Shown here: positions 6,708-14,529 of the stretch, one piece after another
How positions within the stretch are numbered: position 1 is the stretch's first letter
Layout of the letters: each line of letters begins with the position of its first letter
NCBI GenBank assembly: GCA_043806315.1
Contig: JAZDHF010000205.1
Coordinates: forward strand, 1 to 14,759
Direction: 5' to 3'
Origin: SBAX01 sp043806315
GTDB taxonomy: Bacteria; Planctomycetota; Phycisphaerae; UBA1845
Length of the DNA: 14,759 nt
Position numbers and translations under genes: made by a program
The notes under the pieces: model-generated
The model's input: only the letters and a program-made list of their open reading frames with translations
Told to the model about the DNA's origin: nothing
The model's database searches: none

Positions 6708-7559
6708 TCACAGAAGCACGTCCGTGATTGCCGCCGCCGCGACGAGGATGCTTACGCCGCCGTTGAGGGAGAAGGCGAGGTTCACGCGCCGCAGGTCGGT
6801 GGGGCGCACGAGGACGTTCTGCACGACCAACAACGCGGCGGCGAACACCACACCCGCTCCATAGACCACTCCCAGCCGCGCAACGATCCCCAATCCAACC
6901 AGCCCGGCGACGGCTATCAGATGGGAGGCGCGGGCGATCCACAGAGCTTTGGCCGGACCGAGCTTGGCGGGCAGGCTGAACAGACCGTCGCGGCGGTCGA
7001 TGTCAATATCCTGGCACGCATAGATAATGTCGAAGCCGCCGATCCAACAAGTCACAATCAGCATGAGTAGGACCGCCGGAATGCCAAGTGTCGCCGGGTC
7101 GATCGCCAACCAGGCGGCAACGGGCGATAGGGCAATCGACGAGCCTAGATAGAAATGCGACCACTGCGTGAACCGCTTGGTGAATGAGTATCCACAGAGG
7201 TAAATCAGCACAGGACCGGACAAGAGGATCGGCCAAGTGTTGGCGTAGAAGAGGTGGAAACCCAGGCACCCGACGCCGAACGTGATCGCGGACAAAACCA
7301 GCATTGCGTAGGCCGCGACTCGCGTCAGGTTTCCCGCGGGGAGCGGTCGTCCGGCGGTTCTCGGGTTGCGGGCGTCGATTTCCGCATCAACGATGCGATT
7401 GAAGGTCATGGCCACACTTCGGGCCGCGACCATGCAGAGCACGATCAGACCGAGCTGACCCCAATGGGGCCGTCCGGGACCTTCGACGCCCCGTCCGGCG
7501 AGGAAGGTCGCGGTCAATGCGAACGGCAAGGCGAAGACGGAGTGCGACAGTTTCACCAT
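6708..7559 (-). CDS. UbiA-family prenyltransferase, probably for menaquinone (MqnP-like)
   Basis: This 283-aa integral membrane enzyme has about eight hydrophobic segments. It carries both Asp-rich motifs of the UbiA superfamily: NRIVDAEID at 54-62 and YACQDIDIDRRDG at 180-192, which bind Mg-diphosphate. FSLPAKLG (194-201) is also typical. It would transfer a polyprenyl chain to an aromatic acid. Next to UbiX- and MenG-like genes, and without other ubiquinone genes, the futalosine-pathway enzyme MqnP is the most likely role; a 4-hydroxybenzoate prenyltransferase (UbiA) is the alternative. I chose ATG 7559-7557 because MVKLSHSVFALPFAL matches family N-termini. The frame stays open to 7679, but that part is an intergenic repeat (7575-7690). 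The Shine-Dalgarno match is weak (GGGCGG). It is the last gene of the putative quinone operon. Confidence 0.85.
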   Translation of the reverse strand: MVKLSHSVFALPFALTATFLAGRGVEGPGRPHWGQLGLIVLCMVAARSVAMTFNRIVDAEIDARNPRTAGRPLPAGNLTRVAAYAMLVLSAITFGVGCLGFHLFYANTWPILLSGPVLIYLCGYSFTKRFTQWSHFYLGSSIALSPVAAWLAIDPATLGIPAVLLMLIVTCWIGGFDIIYACQDIDIDRRDGLFSLPAKLGPAKALWIARASHLIAVAGLVGLGIVARLGVVYGAGVVFAAALLVVQNVLVRPTDLRRVNLAFSLNGGVSILVAAAAITDVLL

Positions 7560-7574
7560 TTCCGCCCAGACGCG

Positions 7575-7690
7575 GAAACGCAGAAACGCGGAAACGCAAA
7601 AAGCAGAAACCCTGGGGCGTGACGGTTTGACCTCGATGAACGGAGCTTCCGACTTTGCGGTGTCTTTGTATTTCTGCATTTCTGCGTTTC
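7575..7690. repeat. Inverted-repeat element built from GAAACGC/GAAA words
   Basis: The left arm 7575-7594 (GAAACGCAGAAACGCGGAAA) and the right arm 7671-7690 are inverted copies matching at 18 of 20 positions, around a 76-nt centre. It fills most of the gap between ubiX and ubiA. It artificially extends the ubiA reading frame upstream. Its architecture matches the elements at 10213-10325 and 14530-14614, with a different word. Confidence 0.65.
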
Positions 7691-7706
7691 GGCGCGAGCG
7701 GCGATT

Positions 7707-8345
7707 TCATTGGCTTCGTGGCTCGCCTCTCAGCTTCGCCGAGGTCTCGAGCCGATCGGCCCAGCGAGTGTTCAGGCGGTGCGGAACGTCCAGCAAATCG
7801 AGGAGCTTGCCGACGACGAAGTCGATGAGGTCGTCGATCGTGGTGGGCAGCATGTAAAAGCCGGGAGAGGCCGGGCAGATCGTCGCTCCTGCTTCGCTCA
7901 GTCGAAGGGAGTTCTGCAACTCGATCCGGCTCATGGGCATCTCCCGCGGGACGAGTACGAGCCGTCGTCCTTCCTTCAGGGTAACTGCGGCGGCCCGATC
8001 GAGCAGGTTGTTGGACAGCCCCGCGGCGATGGCGGCCAGCGTGTTACCGCTGCACGGGCAGACGACCATGCCGTCGGTGCGGAAGCTGCCGCTGCCGATC
8101 GTTGATCCCACGTCGCGGTAGAGGTGGATGATGACTCGATCACTGTCGCGGCCGAGCAGTGCATAAACGGAAACTTCCGCGAGGCCCAGTTCGTCGGACA
8201 TGAGCCGCTTGCCGTTCGGCGTCACGACCAGGTGCACGGTCACGCCGGCGTCGCAGAGGCACTCGATGAGTCGTCGGGCGTAAGCGGCCCCGCTGGCCCC
8301 GGTCACCCCGACGATGATCTGCTTACCCTCGCCCCGTTCGTTCAT
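7707..8345 (-). CDS. ubiX: UbiX-type flavin prenyltransferase
   Basis: This 212-aa protein begins with IIVGVTGASGAAYARRL (10-26), the Rossmann FMN-binding start of UbiX/Pad1. It also has CPCSGNTLAAIAAGLSNNLL (96-115), VPREMPMS (132-139) and PASPGFYMLP (158-167), all signatures of the family. UbiX joins dimethylallyl phosphate to FMN to make the prenylated flavin used by UbiD-type decarboxylases. In the menaquinone context it would serve a UbiD-like decarboxylase (MqnL type) acting after prenylation; no such gene is in this window. The start is ATG 8345-8343, which overlaps the TGA of the upstream gene as ATGA, a sign of translational coupling. A longer frame to 8426 lies inside that upstream gene and is rejected. 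AAGGCGGG precedes the start. Confidence 0.92.
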   Translation of the reverse strand: MNERGEGKQIIVGVTGASGAAYARRLIECLCDAGVTVHLVVTPNGKRLMSDELGLAEVSVYALLGRDSDRVIIHLYRDVGSTIGSGSFRTDGMVVCPCSGNTLAAIAAGLSNNLLDRAAAVTLKEGRRLVLVPREMPMSRIELQNSLRLSEAGATICPASPGFYMLPTTIDDLIDFVVGKLLDLLDVPHRLNTRWADRLETSAKLRGEPRSQ

Positions 8346-10189
8346 GATCCCGCCTTGGTCAGTTGAGTCCGCGAGGTCCAGGGCGCGTACCCGGCGGCCT
8401 GCCGCGTCCAGATCGAATCGGGCCAATCGTGCGTCAGCCGCGCGAACGCTTCATCGCTTCGCGATGCGTTCTCGCCTGTTTGATAGGCCATGCCCAAACG
8501 CAGGAGAGCTTCAGCCGCCGTGTCTCCGCGGGGGAACTTCTGGAGCAGCGCCTCCAATCGTTCGATGCGGGCGGTGAGCGACGGCGTGGCCTTGGCGATC
8601 TCCAGGTCGATGTTGTCCTCGATCTGGCAGTTCGGATACTCGGCTTTGATCGCTTCCAACTGTTCCACGTAGCGCTCGTGCCGCGGATCGAGGTCGAGTA
8701 ATCCCCATCGCGGTGAATCGTCCGTGTGCCGTGACCCGCAGATGGGATCGTACTCATAGATCGGATCGCGATTGGAAACGAGAAGATCGCGCAGGCGATG
8801 GGCCTCCAGGACGTTTCGTTCGAGCCGGATGTCCAGAGTTGCCTCCGGCCTCCCACGGGCGAGCACACCCTTGGTCGCGCCGGCGGGCACTTGCAACGAG
8901 GGGGTCGTCGAGGCGGTCGTGTCGAACTTGGCCAGGAGAGCGCCGAGTTTGCTGATCGCCCGCTCCACATCGCCATCGCGGGCCTCGAATTGGGCGGTCC
9001 GAAGCAGGGCCACGGCGCCGAGGGCCGTGTCGGGACGATTTTCAAGGATGATCCGCCATGTCTCCCGCGAGGCCGGGCTGGGGAAGTCCTCGTAGAAGCG
9101 AATCCACTTCGTCGTCTTGAACTCGGCAAGGTCAACACGTCGATCCCAGGCCCGAGCCTTGATGAACAGGGCGTTGGGCGTATAGGGGCTGTCGGGGAAA
9201 TAGCGATGGAACCAGTCGCAGCGATCGGCCAGTTCCGCTTGGTGGCGCGTCAACTCCGACTGACGCGGGCCGATGTCCGTCGCCAACTCGAACAGCCATT
9301 TCTCTTCCTCCACCTCGCGGATCGCGTCCCAGGGAGGACGCGGAAGAGGGTGCCGCTCCCAGGCACGCAGGGCGGCCTGCTGCCACTCACCGGACGCATC
9401 GACCTCCGCGAAGTGGGCCTGGTCGAGCTTCTCCAGCAGTCGGTAATACAGCTCGTCGCGCCCCACGTGAAACTCGAACAGCGCGACGGGCAACACAAAC
9501 ATCACCGCGAGCAGCGGCGTCACCGCGCCGGTGCGGTAATCAACGATCTTGGCAATCGCGAGCACGATGGCGAAGACGAGCGTGGAGGCGACAATGGCGA
9601 GAACCCAGGGTGCCACGAACTTGATGCGATCCACCGGGTCGATCCGGCCCACAACCGCGTCGGTCGTCCCCGACCAGGCGAGCGTCAAGTACACGATCGC
9701 CGGTACTAACGCGATCAAGGCGGACATGAATCGGAACCGCGTGCGGAAGGGGCGAACGGAGGCGAGAATGCACGAACCCAGCAGCGTCACCGCCAGCCAG
9801 GGCATCACCGCGAGAAAACCGACCACGGCAATCAGCGGGAGACTCGACCAGAAGCGGTATAAAATGGCGACGAGGATGGGGATCGATATCAAGGCGGCCA
9901 TCAGTAGTCCGACGATCGGAATCTGCATGGGTACGTCTTGGACGCTGATCGGGTCGATCAGCAACGAACCAAGTGAGACCTCGGCCCGCCCGACGCCTCG
10001 GAACGTCTGGGCGAGCAAATCCCAGTAGCCTTCGCGGGCCGGGGCGAACATCTCCCCGCTACGCAGCCAGAAGGCGAAACTCCCCACCGCCGCGAAGAGG
10101 AGGATGTTCGCGGTCAAAAGAACGACGGCGCGGATGCGATATTTGGAACCCGAACGGCACCAGACATCCATCAGGTCGGACGCAACCAT
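8342..10189 (-). CDS. Unknown six-TM membrane protein with TPR/BamD-like C-terminal domain
   Basis: This 615-aa protein has an N-terminal membrane part with six hydrophobic segments (about 20-42, 88-113, 117-143, 154-172, 191-216, 222-241) and a soluble part from about 245 to the end. The soluble part is helical and contains phrases typical of TPR or BamD/YbgF-like repeats: WFHRYFPDSPYTPNALFIKA near 330-350 and LLQKFPRGDTAAEALLRLGM near 550-570. I do not recognise a family. The start ATG 10189-10187 has GGGAGAG at 10203-10197. The stop overlaps the ubiX start (ATGA at 8345-8342), and MenG lies 157 bp upstream on the same strand, so it sits inside the quinone gene set. A role in organising membrane quinone enzymes is possible but speculative; it could equally be unrelated. 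Confidence 0.75.
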   Translation of the reverse strand: MVASDLMDVWCRSGSKYRIRAVVLLTANILLFAAVGSFAFWLRSGEMFAPAREGYWDLLAQTFRGVGRAEVSLGSLLIDPISVQDVPMQIPIVGLLMAALISIPILVAILYRFWSSLPLIAVVGFLAVMPWLAVTLLGSCILASVRPFRTRFRFMSALIALVPAIVYLTLAWSGTTDAVVGRIDPVDRIKFVAPWVLAIVASTLVFAIVLAIAKIVDYRTGAVTPLLAVMFVLPVALFEFHVGRDELYYRLLEKLDQAHFAEVDASGEWQQAALRAWERHPLPRPPWDAIREVEEEKWLFELATDIGPRQSELTRHQAELADRCDWFHRYFPDSPYTPNALFIKARAWDRRVDLAEFKTTKWIRFYEDFPSPASRETWRIILENRPDTALGAVALLRTAQFEARDGDVERAISKLGALLAKFDTTASTTPSLQVPAGATKGVLARGRPEATLDIRLERNVLEAHRLRDLLVSNRDPIYEYDPICGSRHTDDSPRWGLLDLDPRHERYVEQLEAIKAEYPNCQIEDNIDLEIAKATPSLTARIERLEALLQKFPRGDTAAEALLRLGMAYQTGENASRSDEAFARLTHDWPDSIWTRQAAGYAPWTSRTQLTKAGS

Positions 10190-10212
10190 ACATTGACTCT
10201 CCCAGGAATTAC

Positions 10213-10325
10213 GAATTACAGATTACGAATTACGAAAAACCCCGTGGGGAACAGTCAATAGTCACGGATCGAACGAACCGATGCACTTGGATTCCTTTCT
10301 TTTCGTAATTAGTAATTGGTAATTC
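10213..10325. repeat. Inverted-repeat element built from AATTACG words
   Basis: The left arm 10213-10238 and right arm 10300-10325 are inverted copies matching at 23 of 26 positions, around a 61-nt centre. Each arm is made of iterated ATTACGA-type words and runs into AAAA/TTTT at the centre. It fills the gap between menG and the six-TM gene and would form a long hairpin in RNA. A second copy of the same family is at 14530-14614. Confidence 0.75.
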
Positions 10326-10346
10326 GCATCCCTGTCTTCGCCATTC

Positions 10347-11165
10347 CTAACTCCGCGTGGCGATATACACCGTGACCACACCCAAAGTGAGCGGCGTCGC
10401 GGCGGCTTGGACGAAGCCGGCCGCGTGTAGCTTGGCACACATCTGGTCGGCGCTCAAAAAGGATACCACCGACCGCGGTAGGTAGCGATAGGCGCCGGAT
10501 CGGTCGCCGCTTACCCACGAGGCCGCGATGGGCATGAGTCGGTTGGAATAGAGTTCGTAAAGGCATCGGACCAGGGCGTTCGTCGGTCGGGTGAATTCGA
10601 GGATGACCGCGCGTCCGCCCGGACGTAGGACACGAAACATCTCCCCCAGCCCCGCACCCAGGTCGGCGAAGTTCCGCACCCCAAACGCGCACGAAGCGAT
10701 CGAGAAGCGACCGTTACGAAAAGGAAGATGCAGGGCGTCGGCCTCGAGCCAATCCGAACCCGGAGCGCAAGCGACGGGTTCACCTCCCCACGTGCCCAAC
10801 CGCTTCCTTACGGTCGCGGCTCCGGCGGACCGCTCGCTTGCGCTCGCGGCTCGGATGAGCATCTGGTGGGCGAAATCGCAGCCGACGACGCGGCGAGGTC
10901 TTGCCTTGGCGAACGCGTGAGCGAAATCGCCGGTGCCGCAGGCGATGTCGAGCACGTCGTCGTCCGCCCGGACCCGGGCCAGCTTGACCGCCCGTCGCCT
11001 CCAATGGGCATCCCGACCGCCGCTGAACAGCGCATTGACCAACGCGTACCGCGGAGCGATGGCATTGAACATCCGCCGCACGCGACGGGCCTTGTCGGCG
11101 GCCTCGTGCGGGGGTTGAAGCAGCTCAGGCGTCCAGGCGGGTTCGTCGGCCACGTCCCGCATCAT
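10347..11165 (-). CDS. menG: UbiE/MenG-type demethylmenaquinone C-methyltransferase
   Basis: This 272-aa SAM-dependent methyltransferase carries MFNAIAPRYALVNALFSGG (32-50) and the SAM motif VLDIACGTGDFA (71-82). It also has CAFGVRNFADL (159-169) and MFRVLRPGGRAVILEFTRP (176-194), all hallmarks of UbiE/MenG. It methylates demethylmenaquinone (or the ubiquinone precursor) in the last ring step. With UbiA- and UbiX-like neighbours and no ubiquinone-specific genes, the menaquinone role is preferred. The family is usually about 230-250 aa; the extra length includes an unusual insert at about residues 107-135, encoded by REP-like repeats (10760-10849). It lies between the second strand (GCDFAHQML) and the DWLEADALHLPF motif. 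Starts ATG 11165 and ATG 11162 are adjacent; AGGG is just upstream. It heads the putative quinone operon. Confidence 0.88.
   Translation of the reverse strand: MMRDVADEPAWTPELLQPPHEAADKARRVRRMFNAIAPRYALVNALFSGGRDAHWRRRAVKLARVRADDDVLDIACGTGDFAHAFAKARPRRVVGCDFAHQMLIRAASASERSAGAATVRKRLGTWGGEPVACAPGSDWLEADALHLPFRNGRFSIASCAFGVRNFADLGAGLGEMFRVLRPGGRAVILEFTRPTNALVRCLYELYSNRLMPIAASWVSGDRSGAYRYLPRSVVSFLSADQMCAKLHAAGFVQAAATPLTLGVVTVYIATRS
10760..10849. repeat. Cluster of three REP-like hairpins inside menG
   Basis: Three hairpins share one plan: a GC stem, a tandem G/A-rich mismatch, two base pairs and a GNAA tetraloop. Read on the minus strand, unit 1 (10830-10849) is CCGC-GA-GC-GCAA-GC-GA-GCGG. Unit 2 (10800-10819) is CCGC-GA-CC-GTAA-GG-AA-GCGG. 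Unit 3 (10760-10777), read on the plus strand and so inverted, is CCG-GA-GC-GCAA-GC-GA-CGG. The inner two pairs covary (GC/GC versus CC/GG). They code in frame for the extra residues of MenG. Confidence 0.7.
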
Positions 11166-11622
11166 ACCCTGCTACATGCTCAACACCTTATCCAAATGAT
11201 GGGTAGAGGGTGGCATGCCCAAGCCCGGCGCGTCAGACGAGCCGACCGAAGAGGGAGGGTCCGCCGGGCGCCGGCATGGCGGCGCTCCGCGGGTGCATCC
11301 CAATAAGGGTGGCCGTTCAGAGTGGGTGGCGCCTATATCAAGCGAGAAGTCAAGGCACTCCCCCCGCGGGAGCGCGCTTTGTTGTTTGACTTCTCAAGGG
11401 GCGCCCCTGGTTCGATGACGGCGTCCACGGACCCGCGAGGTCGGCGGGACCGGCGGGCGGGCGAGAATGGGCCCGCAGGTCGCTCGTCGCAAGTTGCCCG
11501 CCGCAGCGCGGCGGCGGAGTACGTCTTGCCGCAGGAGGCGGACATAGTTACGTCGGCTATTACACTTCTTGGGCGAAAACGCGCGAAGGCCCGGACAACG
11601 AATCGGCGCGACGGGCGGGAGA
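11166..11622. other. Gene-free stretch upstream of menG with strong palindromes
   Basis: No credible gene is seen. The region should hold the menG promoter, which I could not identify. It contains a 10-bp inverted repeat GAGAAGTCAA/TTGACTTCTC (11344-11353 with 11386-11395) enclosing a smaller hairpin CTCCC/GGGAG (11358-11372). A 12-bp palindrome AGGGGCGCCCCT follows at 11397-11408. Confidence 0.55.
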
Positions 11623-11904
11623 TCAGCGGGCTTCGGGGCAATTCCGTGTGAGGGACGCTTGTCCGAAGTACACTTTTCCGACCGTCAACAGCAGCAATGT
11701 CATAATTGCCGGACCCCACTCCGAAGTCGTCGGAATTGAGGTCTGCGCGCATTCGATCTCGGCACAGTTCTGAAGCTTGTCCCGACTGCATGATGTGCAC
11801 CCGCAATCGGACAATGCGGCATCGTCGGTGCAACTGCCGAACGGAGCGTGCTTGCAGCACGCGCCGCGGTCCGGGACGCAGCCCGCGTCGTTTCTGATTG
11901 CTGA
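11623..11904 (-). pseudogene. 3' remnant of a Cys-rich secreted protein with IPTL-CTERM-like sorting signal
   Basis: The minus-strand frame from 11904 to the TGA at 11625-11623 encodes 93 residues. The first part is Cys-rich, in the style of planctomycete GACC repeats: GCVPDRGACCKHAPFGSC, then DCGCTSC. It ends in TSIPTTSEWGPAIMTLLLL followed by TVGKVYFGQ. IPTxSEWG plus a hydrophobic run is the IPTL-CTERM signal, a PEP-CTERM-like anchor processed by exosortase-type systems. The usual Arg-rich end is replaced by 12 further residues, so the signal may be damaged. An in-frame TAA at 11907-11905 closes the frame upstream and there is no ATG or GTG before the motif (only TTG 11814), so the secretion signal and body are gone. 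This is best read as a gene fragment left after deletion or rearrangement. Confidence 0.6.
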
Positions 11905-11939
11905 TTATCGTATGTATATTTGATGGCTAACAACATAGC

Positions 11940-14480
11940 TCATCGGGCCTTGCGGGCGCGGCGGCGTGCACGCCGTCTCGCAGCCAGGCGAACTTCGTCC
12001 TCCTTTTCCCGTCGGCGGTGAACGACATCCGCGCTTTGCGAGGCTTTGACCCAGTATTGCCAGGCTCGGACGACCGCGCAACCCAGAACCGTGCCCTCGG
12101 GATACCAACCCTCGGCGTTGCGCTCTCCTACGGGCAGCAAGGTCAAGCACTCCAACGCTTCGTGGACGGTGTCCACGGCGTACACGCGAAATCGTCCGGC
12201 GGCGCAGGCCTCGACGACGTCCTCGCGGAGCATCAGGTCGCCGGCATTGGCGCGGGGGATGATGACGCCCTGGGTTCCGGTCAAGCCTAAGTCTCGACAC
12301 GTGTCAAAGAAGCCCTCGATCTTCTCATTGACGGCGCCGATGGCGAGGATATGGCCGACTTGGTCGATGGCCCCGGTCATGGCCAAATCCTGCCGCAGCG
12401 GAATCTCAGTTAAGGCGCTCAGCAAGCAGCAGATTTCGGCCCCCGAGGCCGAGTCGCCGTCGATGCCGCCGTAGCTTTGCTCAAACGCGACCGAGGCGTC
12501 GAAGGCGAGCGGGTGGTTGGTGCGGAGCAGATGGCGCAGCAATCCGCCGAGAATATAGAACCCTTTGGTGTGGATGGCGCCGCTCAGGGCGGCCTCACGT
12601 TCGATATTGATGACCCCGGCGGTGCCGGGGCCGATGGTGGCGGTGATGCGGGCGGGAAATCCATAGGTGAGCGGTCCGGCGGTAATGACGGCGAGGCCGT
12701 TGATCTGCCCGACGACGGCGCCGGACGTCTCCACGCGGATGGTGCCCTCGGCGAGCATTTCGCGGAACCGGCGGGAGGGCAGGTCGGCGCGTTTTTTCGT
12801 GCGGCGGACGGCCTCTCGTACTTCGTCGGCGGTGACGCGCTGTGTCCCCTTCTTGTCCCCGATGAACGCGGCTTCGCGGGCGATATCGGCCAGGCGACCG
12901 AAGCGCGTCGTCAGCTTCCCCTTGTCGGCGGCGATCCGGGCCCCGTGCTCAATCAGGGCGGCGACGGCGGTGCGATCGAACGGAGGCAGATTCTCCTCCT
13001 TGGCGATGCGGGCGAGAACACCGGCGTACTGGCTCACGCCATGCTCGTCGTGCGGGACCATGCGGTCGAAGTCGGCGAGCACCTTGAACAAGTCGGGGAA
13101 GTCCGGGTCGTATTCATCGAGCAGGTAGTAGATCTCCGACTCGCCGAGCAAGACGACCTTGACGTTCACGTCGATCGGCTCGGGCTTGAGCGACGGCGCG
13201 GCCCAGGGGAAGACCATCTCCGGCGGGACGATCTCCAATCGTCCCGTCCGCAGCGTTCGCAGAAGAACGTGCCACGCGCCGGGCTCGCGGAGGACATCGC
13301 GGGCTTCCAGGATCAGGTAGCCGCTGTCCGCGCGGAGGAGCGACCCGGCGCGGATCATCAGGTGGTCGGAGTGTGGGACCTCGCCGCGCGGGAAGGTGTG
13401 GTCGATGGTGCCGAGCAGGTTGCTCATCGTGGGCGTGTTCTCGACGATGATCGCGGAGGAGGCGTCGTCCTCGTGGGAGAGGATGACGTTGACGCGATAC
13501 ACGCGCGTAAAATCGCTCTCCTTTTCAAGCGCCCGGCGGCGGCGGTTCACGACATCGTCGATGACCTCGTCGAGGAAGCGGCGAACGTGCGGGCCGGGAA
13601 ACTCGCGGGCGATCGCGTCGGCCATCGGCGTCAGGATCGTCCGCACGTCGCTTTTCCACAGATCGCTGACGGCCTCGCCGTGGCTGCTCTTGAGTTCGTT
13701 GACCCGTGCGGTGATCTCCTGAAGCCGAGGCTCGAAGGCGTCGTGGGTTTCGCGGAAGTGGGCGTACTGCTCATCGGTGACCGTACCCGCGGCCCGCATC
13801 TGTTCGTACTCTTCGGGCGCGACGGCCTTGCCGTCGATGCGTGGGACGAGTGCCGATTGGACGATGGGTCCGACCTGGAAGCTGACGAGAGCGAGGCCGG
13901 CCTCTGCCAACGCCTTCTCAAACGGCTCGACGGTCTTCTCGATCCGCTTTTGCAGCTCCAGATCGAGCGTCGTTCGCTTGGCGACCATGGCCGGGGAGGA
14001 GAGGGCGGTTTTCAGGTCGTCGCGGATGAAGTCGGCGAGTTCATCCATCCGATGCTGGAAGGGTTTGCCTTGGCCGCGATAGAGGGTCAGCAGCCGCGGC
14101 CGATCCGGCTGGGCGAAGTTGTGCACGTAGCAGCGATCGCGCACAGCCGGACAGGCGAGGCGAGTCTGTTCGAGCATCCGGCGGATCAAGGTCATGCGGC
14201 CGGTGCCGGTGATTCCGCGGACGAAAACGTTCTGGCCGGGGGCGTTGGTCTCTAAGCCGAACTTGAGCGCGTCGACGGCGGAGTCCTGCCCGATGACGCC
14301 GGTGATGGGCTCGATGTCGGCGGTGGAATCGAAGGGAAGGGTCTTCGGGTCGCATCGCCAACGCAGGGCGGGCACCGGAAGAGGTTCGACGCTGGGCTTG
14401 AACGGCGCCGCCTTCCGCGCAGCCCGCCGGGGCGTCTTGCGCTTGGGACGCACGGAGCGTTGTTTCTTCGTCCTGGGCAT
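11940..14480 (-). CDS. Lon-family ATP-dependent serine protease (LonB/YcbZ-like)
   Basis: This 846-aa cytoplasmic protein has a very basic N-terminus (1-30), then an AAA+ part with Walker A-like GITGTGRMT at 89-97 and a RADSGYLILEARDVL stretch at 383-397. A long helical insert fills about 140-330. The C-terminal S16 peptidase domain (about 575-785) carries the Ser-Lys dyad: Ser677 in YGGIDGDSASGAE (670-682) and Lys720 in IGAVNEKIEGFF (714-725). The layout and length fit the Lon-related group with a substrate domain inserted in the ATPase (COG1067, YcbZ-like), not classical LonA. The Walker A lysine is Arg94; from memory GTGR variants occur in this group. It ends in an Arg-rich tail (RRRARRRARKAR). 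It would degrade misfolded or regulatory proteins. The start is ATG 14480-14478, with AAAGGA 7 nt upstream. No operon partner is visible. Confidence 0.9.
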   Translation of the reverse strand: MPRTKKQRSVRPKRKTPRRAARKAAPFKPSVEPLPVPALRWRCDPKTLPFDSTADIEPITGVIGQDSAVDALKFGLETNAPGQNVFVRGITGTGRMTLIRRMLEQTRLACPAVRDRCYVHNFAQPDRPRLLTLYRGQGKPFQHRMDELADFIRDDLKTALSSPAMVAKRTTLDLELQKRIEKTVEPFEKALAEAGLALVSFQVGPIVQSALVPRIDGKAVAPEEYEQMRAAGTVTDEQYAHFRETHDAFEPRLQEITARVNELKSSHGEAVSDLWKSDVRTILTPMADAIAREFPGPHVRRFLDEVIDDVVNRRRRALEKESDFTRVYRVNVILSHEDDASSAIIVENTPTMSNLLGTIDHTFPRGEVPHSDHLMIRAGSLLRADSGYLILEARDVLREPGAWHVLLRTLRTGRLEIVPPEMVFPWAAPSLKPEPIDVNVKVVLLGESEIYYLLDEYDPDFPDLFKVLADFDRMVPHDEHGVSQYAGVLARIAKEENLPPFDRTAVAALIEHGARIAADKGKLTTRFGRLADIAREAAFIGDKKGTQRVTADEVREAVRRTKKRADLPSRRFREMLAEGTIRVETSGAVVGQINGLAVITAGPLTYGFPARITATIGPGTAGVINIEREAALSGAIHTKGFYILGGLLRHLLRTNHPLAFDASVAFEQSYGGIDGDSASGAEICCLLSALTEIPLRQDLAMTGAIDQVGHILAIGAVNEKIEGFFDTCRDLGLTGTQGVIIPRANAGDLMLREDVVEACAAGRFRVYAVDTVHEALECLTLLPVGERNAEGWYPEGTVLGCAVVRAWQYWVKASQSADVVHRRREKEDEVRLAARRRARRRARKAR

Positions 14481-14529
14481 GGTCCGTTCCTTTCTGCGGA
14501 CGCATTATGCCGGAACCGAAACGGAATTG

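Noticed and set aside
7560..7679. 40-codon N-terminal extension of the UbiA-like protein
   Set aside because: The DNA is an inverted-repeat element, the translated sequence is low-complexity, and UbiA proteins normally begin at the MVKLSHSVFALPF-type segment.
8346..8426. N-terminal extension of UbiX to position 8426
   Set aside because: It lies inside the upstream gene's coding region; the ATGA overlap start at 8345 gives the normal UbiX length and N-terminus.
14212..14220. Arg instead of Lys in the Walker A motif of the Lon-like protease (Arg94) as a sign of inactivation
   Set aside because: As far as I recall, GTGR variants are normal in this Lon-related group, and the Ser-Lys protease dyad is intact, so I do not treat it as a defect.
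12477..14255. 592-codon plus-strand open frame
   Set aside because: It is antisense to the Lon-family protease gene, which has clear catalytic motifs on the minus strand; high GC keeps the opposite frame open.
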